Of a stretch of 64,000 nt of DNA, positions 8,300-16,548 are shown piece by piece. The position numbers and the translations under genes are program-made. Below the pieces are notes generated by a model. The model was not told the origin of the DNA. It was given only the letters and a program-made list of their open reading frames with translations, and did no database searches. The stretch's first letter is position 1, and every line of letters begins with the position of its first letter. This stretch comes from Kribbella sindirgiensis (GTDB lineage: Bacteria; Actinomycetota; Actinomycetes; Propionibacteriales; Kribbellaceae), in the NCBI RefSeq assembly GCF_004331435.1, contig NZ_SJKA01000002.1, forward strand, positions 558,001-622,000, written 5' to 3'.

Positions 8300-9371
8300 A
8301 CGCGGCCAGCGCGGCGAACGGGTCCTGCGCGGACGCCGCGGACATCCCGACCGTCCAGACGCGGTCCTTCGTCGTGGTGATGCCGGTGAGCGTGCCCGTC
8401 GCGGCCTTCGGAGCGGGGGCGGCAACGAGCTTCGAGCCGCTCAGCTGGAGGACGTACGGCGTCGCGGTCTGGCCGTCGGCGAAGCGTTCACCGACCACGA
8501 CCGGCAGATTGTTGCGCAGAGCAACGTCGTACAGCTGGGCCATCCCGGCCGGTACGGCGACCTTGGTCCACTTGGCGCCGTTGTAGTGCAGGGCCAGCGG
8601 GGCGATACCGGACGCGTACTGGACGCCGACGAGCCAGATGTTGTCCGGGCCGGCGGACGCCATACCGGTCGGGATCTGGGAGCCGTCGGTCGGCAGGTCC
8701 TTGACCAGCGTCCAGCGTTCTCCGTCGAAGTGCGCGAGGCCGGCGTTCAGGCCGAGCCAGGCGTTCTTCGCGGACAGGACGGTCAGCACGTTGCCGTTGA
8801 TCGATCCCTCCAGGCCAGTGTTGAGGGCCTGCCACTTGCCGGCGGCGTAGCGGTAGACGACGGCGCGTTCCTTGCCGCCGACGTTCGCCCAGCCCGTGAC
8901 CCAGACCGAGGCGTCCGGCGCGATCACCACGTCGCCGAAGGAGCCCGTGGGTACGGCGGGAGTCTTCACGACCTGCCACTTGGTGCCGTTGTAGTGCAGG
9001 GCCAGCGGTTTCGGCTGGTCCGGGTTGGTGCGGTCCTCGCCTACCGCCCAGACGTTCTTCGCCGTACCGACCGCGACGCTTTCCAGGCTGGCGTTGGTCT
9101 TCACCGGTTGGGGTGTGGCTTTCCAGGTCTTGCCGTCCCAGCGCATCGCCAGCGGGCGCTGGTCCGCGAAGCCGTCCACCTGATCCCCGCCGACAGCCCA
9201 GGTCCCGCCCGCTCCGGTGGCCACGTCGTTGAACGTGGCCGGTTGCCGATGCGTCGCGGTTGTTGTCCACTGCAACGGTTCTTGGGCCGGCCGAGCGTCC
9301 GCCGTACCCGCCGTGATGGTGGCCGCCAGGGCTCCGGTCAGTGCTACCAGCATGCTTGTCTTCAGTCTCAC
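8289..9371 (-). CDS. Secreted beta-propeller-like protein
   Basis: A 360-residue exported protein of unknown function. GTG 9371 is favoured because GGAGGGG lies 6 nt upstream and a signal peptide follows (VRLKTSMLVALTGALAATITAG, cleavage likely after ADA). The mature part is built from about seven repeats with W-AVG and LALHYNG-KW cores (TWAVGGDQVDGF, NVWAVGEDRTNPDQPKPL, IWLVGVQYASGIAPL), which is the pattern of a Kelch/galactose-oxidase-like propeller. No catalytic residues are recognised. It may bind carbohydrate or cell wall outside the cell; that is an inference. Confidence 0.8.
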   Translation of the reverse strand: MRLKTSMLVALTGALAATITAGTADARPAQEPLQWTTTATHRQPATFNDVATGAGGTWAVGGDQVDGFADQRPLAMRWDGKTWKATPQPVKTNASLESVAVGTAKNVWAVGEDRTNPDQPKPLALHYNGTKWQVVKTPAVPTGSFGDVVIAPDASVWVTGWANVGGKERAVVYRYAAGKWQALNTGLEGSINGNVLTVLSAKNAWLGLNAGLAHFDGERWTLVKDLPTDGSQIPTGMASAGPDNIWLVGVQYASGIAPLALHYNGAKWTKVAVPAGMAQLYDVALRNNLPVVVGERFADGQTATPYVLQLSGSKLVAAPAPKAATGTLTGITTTKDRVWTVGMSAASAQDPFAALAAFSR

Positions 9372-9464
9372 AACGATCCCCTCCGAGTCAGCGTCTCCTA
9401 CACCCCACCCGACGCTGCGGCACCCCTCCTGCGTTACACGCCGTTTTCTGTAACCCTGGAAGGC

Positions 9465-9800
9465 ATGGCCCTCACACTCGGAGCAATCGTCCTCAACGTC
9501 CCCGACACCGGCCCAGCCGCCAACTTCTGGCGCGAGGCCCTCGGCCTCACCCCCGACCCCGACAACGGAGACTTCCTCGCCCCACCACCCGGAACACCGC
9601 CCACGCGCGTCCACCTGGACAGCACCGACCGCACCCACCTCGACCTCTGGGTGGACAAGGAAACCTCAACCCTGGAGGCCGAAGTGGCCCGCCTCACCAC
9701 CCTCGGCGCCGAACAAGTAGAAGACTGGACCTACCCGCCCAACGCCGACTTCATAGTCCTCAAAGCCCCCGACGGCACCCTCTTCTGCCTCATCGGCTGA
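9465..9800 (+). CDS. VOC-family (glyoxalase/bleomycin-resistance fold) protein
   Basis: A 111-residue single-module vicinal-oxygen-chelate protein. It shows the typical beta-alpha-beta layout: IVLNVPDTGPAANFWREALGL at the start, HLDLWVDKE in the middle and IVLKAPDGTLFCLIG at the end. The HLDLW motif and the C-terminal acidic/Cys region are where metal or ligand contacts usually sit. No substrate can be assigned. It stands alone, divergent from the propeller gene and convergent with the small secreted protein at 9837. Confidence 0.85.
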   Translation: MALTLGAIVLNVPDTGPAANFWREALGLTPDPDNGDFLAPPPGTPPTRVHLDSTDRTHLDLWVDKETSTLEAEVARLTTLGAEQVEDWTYPPNADFIVLKAPDGTLFCLIG

Positions 9801-9836
9801 GCCGCCGTCGATCCGGCAGCCCAGCCGATCAGACGC

Positions 9837-10265
9837 TCAGCGGCAGCGAGTGAAGGTGCCCGACCAAACGGTCGCGCCCTCGACCTGGGCGATCTTGGCC
9901 GAGGCCTTGGCGCACTCCCCGCCGTTGGAGTCCAGATACTTCACCTTCCAACCGCGGCCCTCGCCGTAGCGGTCCCAGTCCGGGCTGGCGCCGTACGCTC
10001 CGTGCACCGTGACGAAGGAGATCGACTCATTCGCCTTCACCAGGAAGCACCAACGGGTCTGCACCGGGTTGTACTGGATATCCACGTACCCGAGGTTGAC
10101 CGAACCACCCGGCCAGGTGGCCACAAGGTCCACCCGGCCCTTCCCGACGGAGTGGTAGTTCTCACCGCACAGCGTCGCGGCCTCGGCCGTCGAGACCTGG
10201 GTGGTGAGCAACACCGCAGGCAGCGCAAGGGCAGCCAGACCAACAGCAATTCGTTTGATATTCAA
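9837..10265 (-). CDS. Small secreted hypothetical protein
   Basis: A 142-residue exported protein that I do not recognise. The start is TTG 10265 with GAGGGG 7 nt upstream. A signal peptide (LNIKRIAVGLAALALPAVLL, cleavage after AEA) precedes a mature domain with four cysteines (TLCGEN, TRWCFLV, GGECAK, FTRC), probably paired as two disulfides. The compact size, Gly/Trp-rich sequence and Cys pairs resemble small extracellular beta-sandwich proteins of soil actinomycetes, but no function is claimed. Confidence 0.75.
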   Translation of the reverse strand: MNIKRIAVGLAALALPAVLLTTQVSTAEAATLCGENYHSVGKGRVDLVATWPGGSVNLGYVDIQYNPVQTRWCFLVKANESISFVTVHGAYGASPDWDRYGEGRGWKVKYLDSNGGECAKASAKIAQVEGATVWSGTFTRCR

Positions 10266-10312
10266 CGCTTTTCCCCTCGTGGATGGTGCTTGGCGACGCC
10301 AAGATCCCATGC

Positions 10313-11251
10313 CTAGCGGGTCAGCAGCGTGGTGACTTGAGGGCTGTTGAACAGGCCGGCCGTGAGGGGTACGTGGGTGTCGCGGTTGTAGGGGTCTTCG
10401 TCGTGGGCGTTGGAGATGATGAGGGAGTAGGCGCAGCGGTAGGTGAGGAGGAGGTGAGGGTCGTAGCCGAGGTGGGTGGCGAAGGACTTGTCGAAGGCTG
10501 CTTCGATTTCGCGGGCTCGGGGCGACCACAGGTCGATGACGGTGGCGGTCGCGGCTGCTTCGAAAACCGGGTCGCCAGGCATGGTCAGGAGACCGAAGTC
10601 GAGGAGCGTGACAGGGCGGAGGTTCTCGTCGACCAGGATGTTGCCGGCGGTGACATCTCCATGGACCAGGCGGGTCTCCGGTTCCTTGAGGTCGGACAGC
10701 AGGACGAGGAGGTTCTCGATCTTCGCCTCGAAGTTGTCGATCACCGGGCTCAGCTGATCGCCGAAGCGCGCCACCCGTCGACGGACGAGACCCGACAGCG
10801 CGTCGCTCCACGACACCCCCTCCGGCCGGAACGGATCCGGTTCGTCGAGCACCGTCGTACGGCGAAGGACGGCCGGCGCCTCGACCTGCGCGACTGCCTC
10901 GACCACCTCGACAACGCAGTCCCGCATCCGCTCCCAGTCGACCTCACCGAACTGCGGCGCCACGGCATGCAGCGGAACCCCAGGCAGCTCTTCCTCGACC
11001 GACACCCAATAGGCCCCTGGGCGGTGCAGCTCCAGCACGCGAGGCGTCCGATAGGGCAGACGACCGTCGAGCGCGGCGTACAACTCCCCCAACGTTCGCA
11101 GCTCACCCTCGCCCGCGTGGAACCAGATCTTCGCGACCAAACCCCCACCGAGCCGGAACACCGCCCCCTGCATACCGATGGCAACCTGCTCCACCTCCCG
11201 ATACCCCAGACCGTGAAGCTGTTCCCGCAGAAAAGCGTCCGACAACGACAT
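10313..11251 (-). CDS. Aminoglycoside phosphotransferase-like kinase
   Basis: A 312-residue APH/choline-kinase-fold protein. The N-lobe contains GMQGAVFRLGGGLVAKIWF (glycine loop and the lysine strand). The catalytic loop is LVHGDVTAGNILVD (HGD-x4-N, the Brenner motif) and the metal-binding segment is VTLLDFGLLTMPGD (DFG). The family phosphorylates small molecules such as aminoglycosides, macrolides, choline or fructosamine; substrate is not predictable here. It is divergent from the DGPF/ECF42 pair, with the 85 bp between them holding the ECF42-like promoter for the other strand. Confidence 0.88.
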   Translation of the reverse strand: MSLSDAFLREQLHGLGYREVEQVAIGMQGAVFRLGGGLVAKIWFHAGEGELRTLGELYAALDGRLPYRTPRVLELHRPGAYWVSVEEELPGVPLHAVAPQFGEVDWERMRDCVVEVVEAVAQVEAPAVLRRTTVLDEPDPFRPEGVSWSDALSGLVRRRVARFGDQLSPVIDNFEAKIENLLVLLSDLKEPETRLVHGDVTAGNILVDENLRPVTLLDFGLLTMPGDPVFEAAATATVIDLWSPRAREIEAAFDKSFATHLGYDPHLLLTYRCAYSLIISNAHDEDPYNRDTHVPLTAGLFNSPQVTTLLTR

Positions 11252-11287
11252 GCCGCCAGACCCTAGCCGCCCTCCTCGCGGGGTGTC

Positions 11288-11314
11288 TGTCGATTTTGAC
11301 CCGGATCGCACGTC
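11288..11314 (+). promoter_or_regulatory. Candidate ECF42-dependent promoter
   Basis: TGTCGA at 11288-11293 and CGTC at 11311-11314 are separated by 17 bp, upstream of the DGPF/ECF42 gene pair. From the literature on ECF42 sigma factors, the autoregulated promoter has TGTCGA in the -35 region and CG(A/T)C in the -10 region; both halves match here. Confidence 0.75.
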
Positions 11315-11336
11315 ATCGTTTCCGAAAGGAGATTCC

Positions 11337-11711
11337 ATGGCTGATCTGACGCGGTACCTGATTCTGATGGCTGAGCCGGAGCACTTCGCGCGCTGGGACG
11401 CGGCCGACGAGGCGGAGCGGGAGCGGGTGTTCGCCGACTTCCGCGCCTTCACCGCCGCGGTGCGCGAGCGTGGGCGGTTCCGGGGCGGCGAGGCGCTGGT
11501 GCATCCACGGGACGCCCGCACGCTGCGGCCGGACGGCGACGGCCGCCGGCTCACCGAGGGCCCGTACGCCGAGACTGTCGAGCAGCTCGGTGGTTTCTAT
11601 CTCGTCGAGCTGCCCGATCTCGCGACGGCGCTCGAGGTGGCGGCGCTCCTCCCTCGCGACTACGACATCGAAGTACGTGAGTGCCTCGACGTCGGCGTAC
11701 CGGACGAGTGA
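11337..11711 (+). CDS. DGPF-domain / YCII-related protein
   Basis: A 124-residue YCII/DGPF-family protein with SD AAGGAG before ATG 11337. The dimeric alpha-beta barrel fold is suggested by YLILMAEPEHFARW at the start and by the GGFYLVELPDLATALEVA segment, and the family signature region appears as LTEGPYAETVEQLGGFYLVE. Members of this family are encoded next to ECF42 sigma factors and are thought to be their targets or partners. Its stop codon overlaps the GTG start of the sigma gene (GTGA). Confidence 0.92.
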   Translation: MADLTRYLILMAEPEHFARWDAADEAERERVFADFRAFTAAVRERGRFRGGEALVHPRDARTLRPDGDGRRLTEGPYAETVEQLGGFYLVELPDLATALEVAALLPRDYDIEVRECLDVGVPDE

Positions 11712-12922
11712 ACCCGCTCGAGACCGTCATGCGCGACGAGTGGGGCCGGCTCCTGGCCCTGCTCGCCGCGCAGTTCCGGCGTCTCGACCTGGCCGAGGAC
11801 TCGCTCGCGGAGGCCTTCGAGTCCGCGGCACGGGCGTGGCCCGCGGACGGAGTGCCGGCCAACCCGCCGGCCTGGTTGCTGACCGCGGCGCGCCGCCGCG
11901 CGCTCGACCGACTGCGCGCCGAGGCCGTCGCCGCGAAATCCCTTCCGCTGCTCGCGGTCGAGGCCGAGATCACAGCGAACGCCCGCCGCGTACTCGTCGA
12001 CGCGTCCGGCGAACTCGGTGCCGTCGACGAACGTCTCCGGCTGATCCTGCTCTGCGCGCATCCTTCGCTGCCCGCGGAATCGGCGGCCGCGCTAACGCTC
12101 CGGCTCGTGCTCGGCGTACCGACGGCCGACATCGCGCGGCTGTTCCTGGTGCCGACCGCGACGATGGCCGCGCGGGTGACCCGTGCGCGCAAACGGTTGT
12201 CCGGCGCGCGGTTCGACGTACCTGTCGGCCCGGCGCTGCAGGAGCGGGTCGAGGCAGTCGCTGATGTCGCGTACCTCGCGTTCACGGCGGCATACGCGCC
12301 CGGATCGGGTTCGGACGTCGTACGGGCGGCTGAGGCTGGGGAGGCGCTACGGCTGGTTCAGGTACTGCGTGAGGTCGCCCCGGCGGCGTACGAACTCGAT
12401 GCCTTGCTGGCGTTGATGATGTTGCAGCACGCGCGGCGGGACGCACGAGTCGAGGACGGCAGGCTCGTGCTGCTTCCGGATCAGGACCGCTCCCGTTGGC
12501 GGATGCACGAGATCGCCGACGCGCTCACGCTCCTCACGCCGCTGATCCGAGATGCGCCGTCGACGCCGTACCTGCTCCAAGCACTCATCGCCGCGGAACA
12601 CTCGACTGCGTTGCGGGCGGAGCACACGGATTGGGGGCGCATCAGCGAGTGGTACGACGAGCTTGAAGCGCTGACCGGATCGCCGGTCGTGCGTCTCAAC
12701 CGCGCTGTCGCGGTCGCCGAGGCGGAGAGCCCTGAGGCCGGGCTCGAACTCTTGGATGGGTTGGACCTTCCGGGCCACCGGCTTCCCGCCGTACGAGCCG
12801 AGCTCCTGGTCCGTGCCGACCGCCTGCCGGAAGCCTTGGCTGCGTACGACACCGCGATCGCCGCTTGCGACAACGCTGCCGAGCGGGCGCATCTGACTCG
12901 CCGGTCAGCAAGTCTTAGGTGA
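11708..12922 (+). CDS. ECF42-type RNA polymerase sigma factor with C-terminal TPR extension
   Basis: A 404-residue extracytoplasmic-function sigma factor, much longer than the 160-200 residues of plain ECF proteins. Region 2 is near residues 1-75 (FRRLDLAEDSLAEAFESAARAW, then NPPAWLLTAARRRALDRLR) and region 4 near residues 115-165 (ALTLRLVLGVPTADIARLFLV). The long C-terminal part is an alpha-helical TPR-like extension including LNRAVAVAEAESPEAGLELLD. That architecture plus the DGPF partner defines group ECF42. No anti-sigma factor is adjacent, as is usual in this group. The 3' end overlaps the convergent gene by 8 bp. Confidence 0.93.
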   Translation: MNPLETVMRDEWGRLLALLAAQFRRLDLAEDSLAEAFESAARAWPADGVPANPPAWLLTAARRRALDRLRAEAVAAKSLPLLAVEAEITANARRVLVDASGELGAVDERLRLILLCAHPSLPAESAAALTLRLVLGVPTADIARLFLVPTATMAARVTRARKRLSGARFDVPVGPALQERVEAVADVAYLAFTAAYAPGSGSDVVRAAEAGEALRLVQVLREVAPAAYELDALLALMMLQHARRDARVEDGRLVLLPDQDRSRWRMHEIADALTLLTPLIRDAPSTPYLLQALIAAEHSTALRAEHTDWGRISEWYDELEALTGSPVVRLNRAVAVAEAESPEAGLELLDGLDLPGHRLPAVRAELLVRADRLPEALAAYDTAIAACDNAAERAHLTRRSASLR

Positions 12923-13388
12923 ATGAGCGTTCGGCGAAGCTGAGGCCGCCGCGTTCTGGTTGGGTCAGGTACTGGCCCTTGCTGTGGACGGGTGGTGTGC
13001 GGACGTACTGCGTGAAGCCGGGTGCGCGGAGGCGGAGGTCGAAGTTCTGGCCTTCGATATGCCAGAGCGGGTCGGGGCGGTCGTCGGGCGGGTCGAGTCG
13101 GTGCAGGTCGGCGATCTCGAGCAGGTCGTTCATCGGCTCGAGCGCACCCGAGATGTCCCACGCCTCGTCGAACACCAACGTCGCCGGCGCGACCCAGAAC
13201 GTGAAGTGCCGCCGCGCGAACGCCGGATCGACCCACCGGACGATGTAGTCGAGATCCAGCAGTACGCGCTGCCAGGGAAACCCGTCGTCCTCGCGTAGGC
13301 CGATACTCACCGCGTGCACGCGGCAGTCGTGCCAGCCCATCACCTCGAAGTCGGCCGCCGTCCAGGTCGCCTTCTCCAGTTCCGTCAT
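12915..13388 (-). CDS. Conserved hypothetical protein
   Basis: A 157-residue soluble protein of unknown function. It begins MTELEKATWTAADFEVMGWH and has the motif GWHDCRVHAVSIG, alternating beta-strand sequence (RVLLDLDYIVRWVD, HFTFWVAPATLVFDEAWD) and a Trp-rich, acidic make-up, as in many small beta-rich proteins of the polymorphic-toxin-immunity type. There is no signal peptide or membrane segment. It is convergent with the ECF42 gene and divergent, at 39 bp, from the alpha/beta hydrolase gene. I do not recognise the family. Confidence 0.75.
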   Translation of the reverse strand: MTELEKATWTAADFEVMGWHDCRVHAVSIGLREDDGFPWQRVLLDLDYIVRWVDPAFARRHFTFWVAPATLVFDEAWDISGALEPMNDLLEIADLHRLDPPDDRPDPLWHIEGQNFDLRLRAPGFTQYVRTPPVHSKGQYLTQPERGGLSFAERSFT

Positions 13389-13427
13389 CGCATCAGTATT
13401 GTCGGAGGGGCCTGGAATCCTTCCGGT

Positions 13428-14246
13428 ATGGGTGATTCGCTGGTGGATGTCGGGGGCGTCACGCTGTTCGTCCGGGAGCTCGGGCGGCGAAGCGATCGGC
13501 CTTCTGTGGTGGTGATGCACGGCGGGCCTGATGTCGGGCATGGGTATCTCGTGCCCGGGTTCGAGCCGCTGGCCAGGGACCATCACGTGGTGCTGTTCGA
13601 CTTCCGCGGGTGCGGGCGGAGCAGTCGAGGGTTGCCCGCCGACGACCTGCAGCCGGAGTACGTCGTACAGGACACGCATCGGCTGATCGAGAGACTCGGG
13701 CTCGGGTCGGTCGACCTGGTCGGGTTCTCGACGGGTGGGCGAGCGGCGATGGAGTTCGTGCACCAGCATCCGGAGCAGGTACGGCGCTTGGTCCTCGCGT
13801 CGACGTCGGCGTACTCGTTGGCGGAGGGTGCGGTCTACCTCGCCGACTGGGACGAGTACCAGCGCCGTCAACGCGTCGAGGACGAGGCGAACGGTGCCCT
13901 GCGCAACTCGACGATCTTCGTGTGGGACCTCGCCCGCGCGCCGGCGTACCTGCAACTGCTCGAATCCCTCGACACCGACCTCGGCGACTGGTCGTACGAA
14001 CGCGCGATGAACGGCCTCATGCACCCCTGGATCACCGGCGACCCCGAACAGATCCTCCGCACCTTCGCCAAACCCATCCTCATCCTGCACGGCGAAAAGG
14101 ACATGGGCTTCCCTGTCCAGCTGGCCCACCGCCTCCACGCAGCCGTCCCCAGCCAACTGGCCGTCATCCCCAACACCGCCCACATGTGCCACTTCGAACA
14201 ACCCGAAACCTGGTCCCAACACATCCGCGAATTCCTGGACAGCTGA
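13428..14246 (+). CDS. Alpha/beta-fold hydrolase
   Basis: A 272-residue alpha/beta hydrolase. The oxyanion region is VVVMHGGPDVGHGY, the nucleophile elbow is VGFSTGG with Ser101, the acid residue is probably the Asp in HGEKDMGFP, and the catalytic His is in NTAHMCHFEQPE. The HGGPD motif and a DFRGCGRSS segment are typical of the proline-iminopeptidase/epoxide-hydrolase branch. No substrate can be assigned. Codon use becomes C-rich in the last 250 bp, as in several neighbouring genes. Confidence 0.92.
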   Translation: MGDSLVDVGGVTLFVRELGRRSDRPSVVVMHGGPDVGHGYLVPGFEPLARDHHVVLFDFRGCGRSSRGLPADDLQPEYVVQDTHRLIERLGLGSVDLVGFSTGGRAAMEFVHQHPEQVRRLVLASTSAYSLAEGAVYLADWDEYQRRQRVEDEANGALRNSTIFVWDLARAPAYLQLLESLDTDLGDWSYERAMNGLMHPWITGDPEQILRTFAKPILILHGEKDMGFPVQLAHRLHAAVPSQLAVIPNTAHMCHFEQPETWSQHIREFLDS

Positions 14247-14321
14247 AAACCCGCGTGCTGACCCGTCGCGGCGTCGGTACGATCGTCGGCTGAGTGTCAG
14301 GGCGTGGAGGAGGTGGTTGCT

Positions 14322-14372
14322 GTGCGCGTTTGCTGCGCGGTGCCGCCTCGGATCTTCTACTGGCGGCTCTGA
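14322..14372 (+). CDS. Possible 16-residue leader peptide
   Basis: A GTG-initiated reading frame of 16 codons encodes MRVCCAVPPRIFYWRL. It has an unusually strong SD sequence (GGAGGAGG, 9 nt before the start) although it is far below normal gene length. Tandem Cys codons followed by Trp/Tyr/Phe near the stop are what a ribosome-stalling attenuator peptide could look like. It lies 48 bp before the nucleotidyltransferase gene. Function is unproven and the call rests only on the SD sequence and composition. Confidence 0.4.
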   Translation: MRVCCAVPPRIFYWRL

Positions 14373-14420
14373 CTCTCACCGGGGCTCACCGCATCCGACC
14401 TCCATGCGACGGAGTCCCAA

Positions 14421-15002
14421 ATGCCTTTCGAAGTATTGAACGCCGTGCGGGCGTTGTTCGCCGACTACCCCGGGCGCTACTGGATCGCCGGCGGGTGGGC
14501 GCTCGATCTGTTCGCCGATCGGGTACGGCGGCCGCACACCGATGTCGACGTACTCGTCCTGGCCCGCGACCTCGACCTGGTCGCCGCCACCTTCACCGAC
14601 CCGCGGCCGACACTCGAGAACCCGAACACCGGCGCCCAACGCCCCTGGGAACCGGGCGAGACGTTGACGCCAGGCCCCGACGTACTGGCCTTCCCCGACG
14701 ACCTGTTCCCGGCGCCGGTCCGCGTCATGCTCGCGGCCTCCGACGGCGACGACTGGGTCTACCACCGTGGCCGCGGCACCGTCCGCAAACCGCTCGACGA
14801 GATCACGCTCACGACCGCCGACGGTACGCCGTACCTCGCGCCGGAGCTCGTGCTCTTGTTCAAGTCCCGCAGCGACCGACCGAAGGACACCGAGGACTTC
14901 CACGATGTCGCCGCGGACCTCGACCCGACCCGTCGCGCGTGGCTGCACGACCGCATCGCCCCGCGCTTTCCCGACCACGAGTGGTTGCCTGCACTGACCT
15001 GA
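14421..15002 (+). CDS. Nucleotidyltransferase-fold protein (aminoglycoside adenylyltransferase-like)
   Basis: A 193-residue Pol-beta-superfamily nucleotidyltransferase. The signature GGWALDLFADRVRRPHTDVD gives the GG helix and the metal-binding pair Asp41/Asp43 (TDVDVL). The third acid may be in RPKDTEDFHDV. Length and the GGWALD motif resemble the AadB/LinB-type amino-sugar nucleotidyltransferases and many chromosomal relatives of unknown substrate. SD GGAG precedes ATG 14421. It follows the candidate leader peptide and is separated from the next gene by a strong inverted repeat. Confidence 0.85.
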   Translation: MPFEVLNAVRALFADYPGRYWIAGGWALDLFADRVRRPHTDVDVLVLARDLDLVAATFTDPRPTLENPNTGAQRPWEPGETLTPGPDVLAFPDDLFPAPVRVMLAASDGDDWVYHRGRGTVRKPLDEITLTTADGTPYLAPELVLLFKSRSDRPKDTEDFHDVAADLDPTRRAWLHDRIAPRFPDHEWLPALT

Positions 15003-15014
15003 CGTTGGCGGACC

Positions 15015-15078
15015 GGGAACACCCGGCGGGGTGTGTGAACAAGGTATTGCCTGTGCTCCGACCCCGCGGGGTGTTCCC
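15015..15078. terminator. Long inverted repeat, probable terminator
   Basis: Arms at 15015-15031 and 15062-15078 are 17 bp long with one mismatch (GGGAACACCC pairs exactly with GGGTGTTCCC) and enclose a 30 bp loop. It lies between the nucleotidyltransferase and the PLP-enzyme genes. No T-run follows, so intrinsic termination is only inferred. Confidence 0.55.
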
Positions 15079-15116
15079 AGTCCACGCACCCGCACGATTG
15101 CGTAAGCTGCGGTGCT

Positions 15117-16085
15117 GTGCAGGCGACGCGGCTCGACATGGATCGGATTCGTGCGGCTCGCGAGGTCGTCGATCCGGTGTTTCTCGACAGTCCCTTGTAT
15201 CGCTGCGAGGCGCTGGAACCGGTGCTCGGCTGTGCGATCGACATCAAGCTCGAGACGGCGAACCCGGTCCGCAGCTTCAAGGGCCGCGGCACCGAGGTGG
15301 TCGCGAGTCAACTCGCCGGCAGCGACTCGAGAGCCGTGGTGTGCGCGAGCGCGGGCAACCTCGGCCAGGCCCTCGCGTGGTCCGGTCGCGATCGCGGCCT
15401 CGACGTCACGGTCGTCGCCTCGCGGTTCGCGACCACGGCCAAACTCGACCGGATCCGCGCCCTCGGCGCCAAGCTCGAACTCGTCGACGGCGACCACGAA
15501 CTCGCCCGCGAACGAGCCGCCGCGATCGCCCGGTACGACGGAATTCGGCTACTCGAGGACAGCCTGGACCTCGAAACCTGCGAAGGCGCGGCCACCATCG
15601 CCCTCGAACTCGTACCGCGGATCCAGCTGAGCGATCGGCCCGTGGTGCTGATCGCGCTGGGTGGTGGTGCGCTGGCGACCGGGGTGGGGTACGTGCTGAA
15701 GGCCCTCACGCCGGCGGTCGAGGTGATCTGCGTTCAGCCGCTCGGCGCTCCGGCGTTGACGCGTTCCTGGCATCAGCGTCGCGTCGTCACCACCGACACG
15801 ACCGACACGATCGCCGACGGCGTCGCGGGCCGCATCCCGATCCCGGAGGTCCTCGACGACCTGCTCGTCGTGGCCGACGACGCCGTACTGGTCCAGGAAG
15901 CATCGATCGTCACCGGCCTGCGCCTGCTGCTCGACCACGCCGGGCTGGTCGTCGAACCGTCGGCCGCGCTCGGTCTCGCCGCGGTCCTCGAAGACCGCGA
16001 CCGCTTCGCCGGACGGCAGGTGTTCACGATCGTGTGCGGCAGCAATGTCGACCAGGACAAGTACCGGCGCTGGGTCGGCCTCTGA
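15117..16085 (+). CDS. PLP-dependent threonine/serine dehydratase-like enzyme
   Basis: A 322-residue fold-type II PLP enzyme. The cofactor lysine is in NPVRSFKGRGTEV, the asparagine-containing substrate loop is CASAGNLGQALAWSG, and the glycine-rich phosphate loop is VLIALGGGALATGVGYV. A C-terminal regulatory (ACT) domain is absent, so it resembles the short catabolic-type dehydratase or racemase group. Substrate specificity cannot be set. GTG 15117 is preceded by TAAGCT at 8 nt, consistent with a leaderless transcript. Its TGA stop shares one base with the ATG of the Nudix gene. Confidence 0.88.
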   Translation: MQATRLDMDRIRAAREVVDPVFLDSPLYRCEALEPVLGCAIDIKLETANPVRSFKGRGTEVVASQLAGSDSRAVVCASAGNLGQALAWSGRDRGLDVTVVASRFATTAKLDRIRALGAKLELVDGDHELARERAAAIARYDGIRLLEDSLDLETCEGAATIALELVPRIQLSDRPVVLIALGGGALATGVGYVLKALTPAVEVICVQPLGAPALTRSWHQRRVVTTDTTDTIADGVAGRIPIPEVLDDLLVVADDAVLVQEASIVTGLRLLLDHAGLVVEPSAALGLAAVLEDRDRFAGRQVFTIVCGSNVDQDKYRRWVGL

Positions 16086-16519
16086 TGGCGCGGCTCGTGG
16101 TGAAACTCCTGCTGCTGGACGAGAACGACCGCGTGCTCCTCATCCACGCCAAGGACCCGAAGAACCACGCCGAATGCTGGTACCCGGTCGGCGGCGGCGT
16201 CGAGCCCGACGAGTCCCTGCAGGCCGCCGCCGAGCGCGAGACGTACGAGGAGACCGGCCTGCGCAATCTGCCGACCGGCATCCACGTGTGGACCCGGGAT
16301 CACACGCACGAGTTCAACGGCCAGAGCATCGACGTACGCGAGGAATGGCTCCTCCACCGCGTCGAACACTTCACGCCCGCGCCGGCACAACTGACCGAGT
16401 ACGAAACCACCACAATCCTCGGCTTCCGCTGGTGGACAGCCGAAGAGCTGACCGAATCCACCGAAACAGTCTTCCCACCACAACTCCCCGACCTCATCAC
16501 CGCGATATCCGTTCGCTAG
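16085..16519 (+). CDS. Nudix hydrolase
   Basis: A 144-residue Nudix protein with a perfect Nudix box, G-x5-E-x7-R-E-x2-E-E-x-G, from Gly37 to Gly58 (VGGGVEPDESLQAAAERET is its first part). It hydrolyses a nucleoside diphosphate linked to some other moiety; the substrate is not evident. It starts on the last base of the upstream stop codon (TGATG), so it is translationally coupled to the PLP enzyme. Confidence 0.95.
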   Translation: MARLVVKLLLLDENDRVLLIHAKDPKNHAECWYPVGGGVEPDESLQAAAERETYEETGLRNLPTGIHVWTRDHTHEFNGQSIDVREEWLLHRVEHFTPAPAQLTEYETTTILGFRWWTAEELTESTETVFPPQLPDLITAISVR

Positions 16520-16548
16520 TTCGCCGGATCCGACCGAGACTCGGTGCC

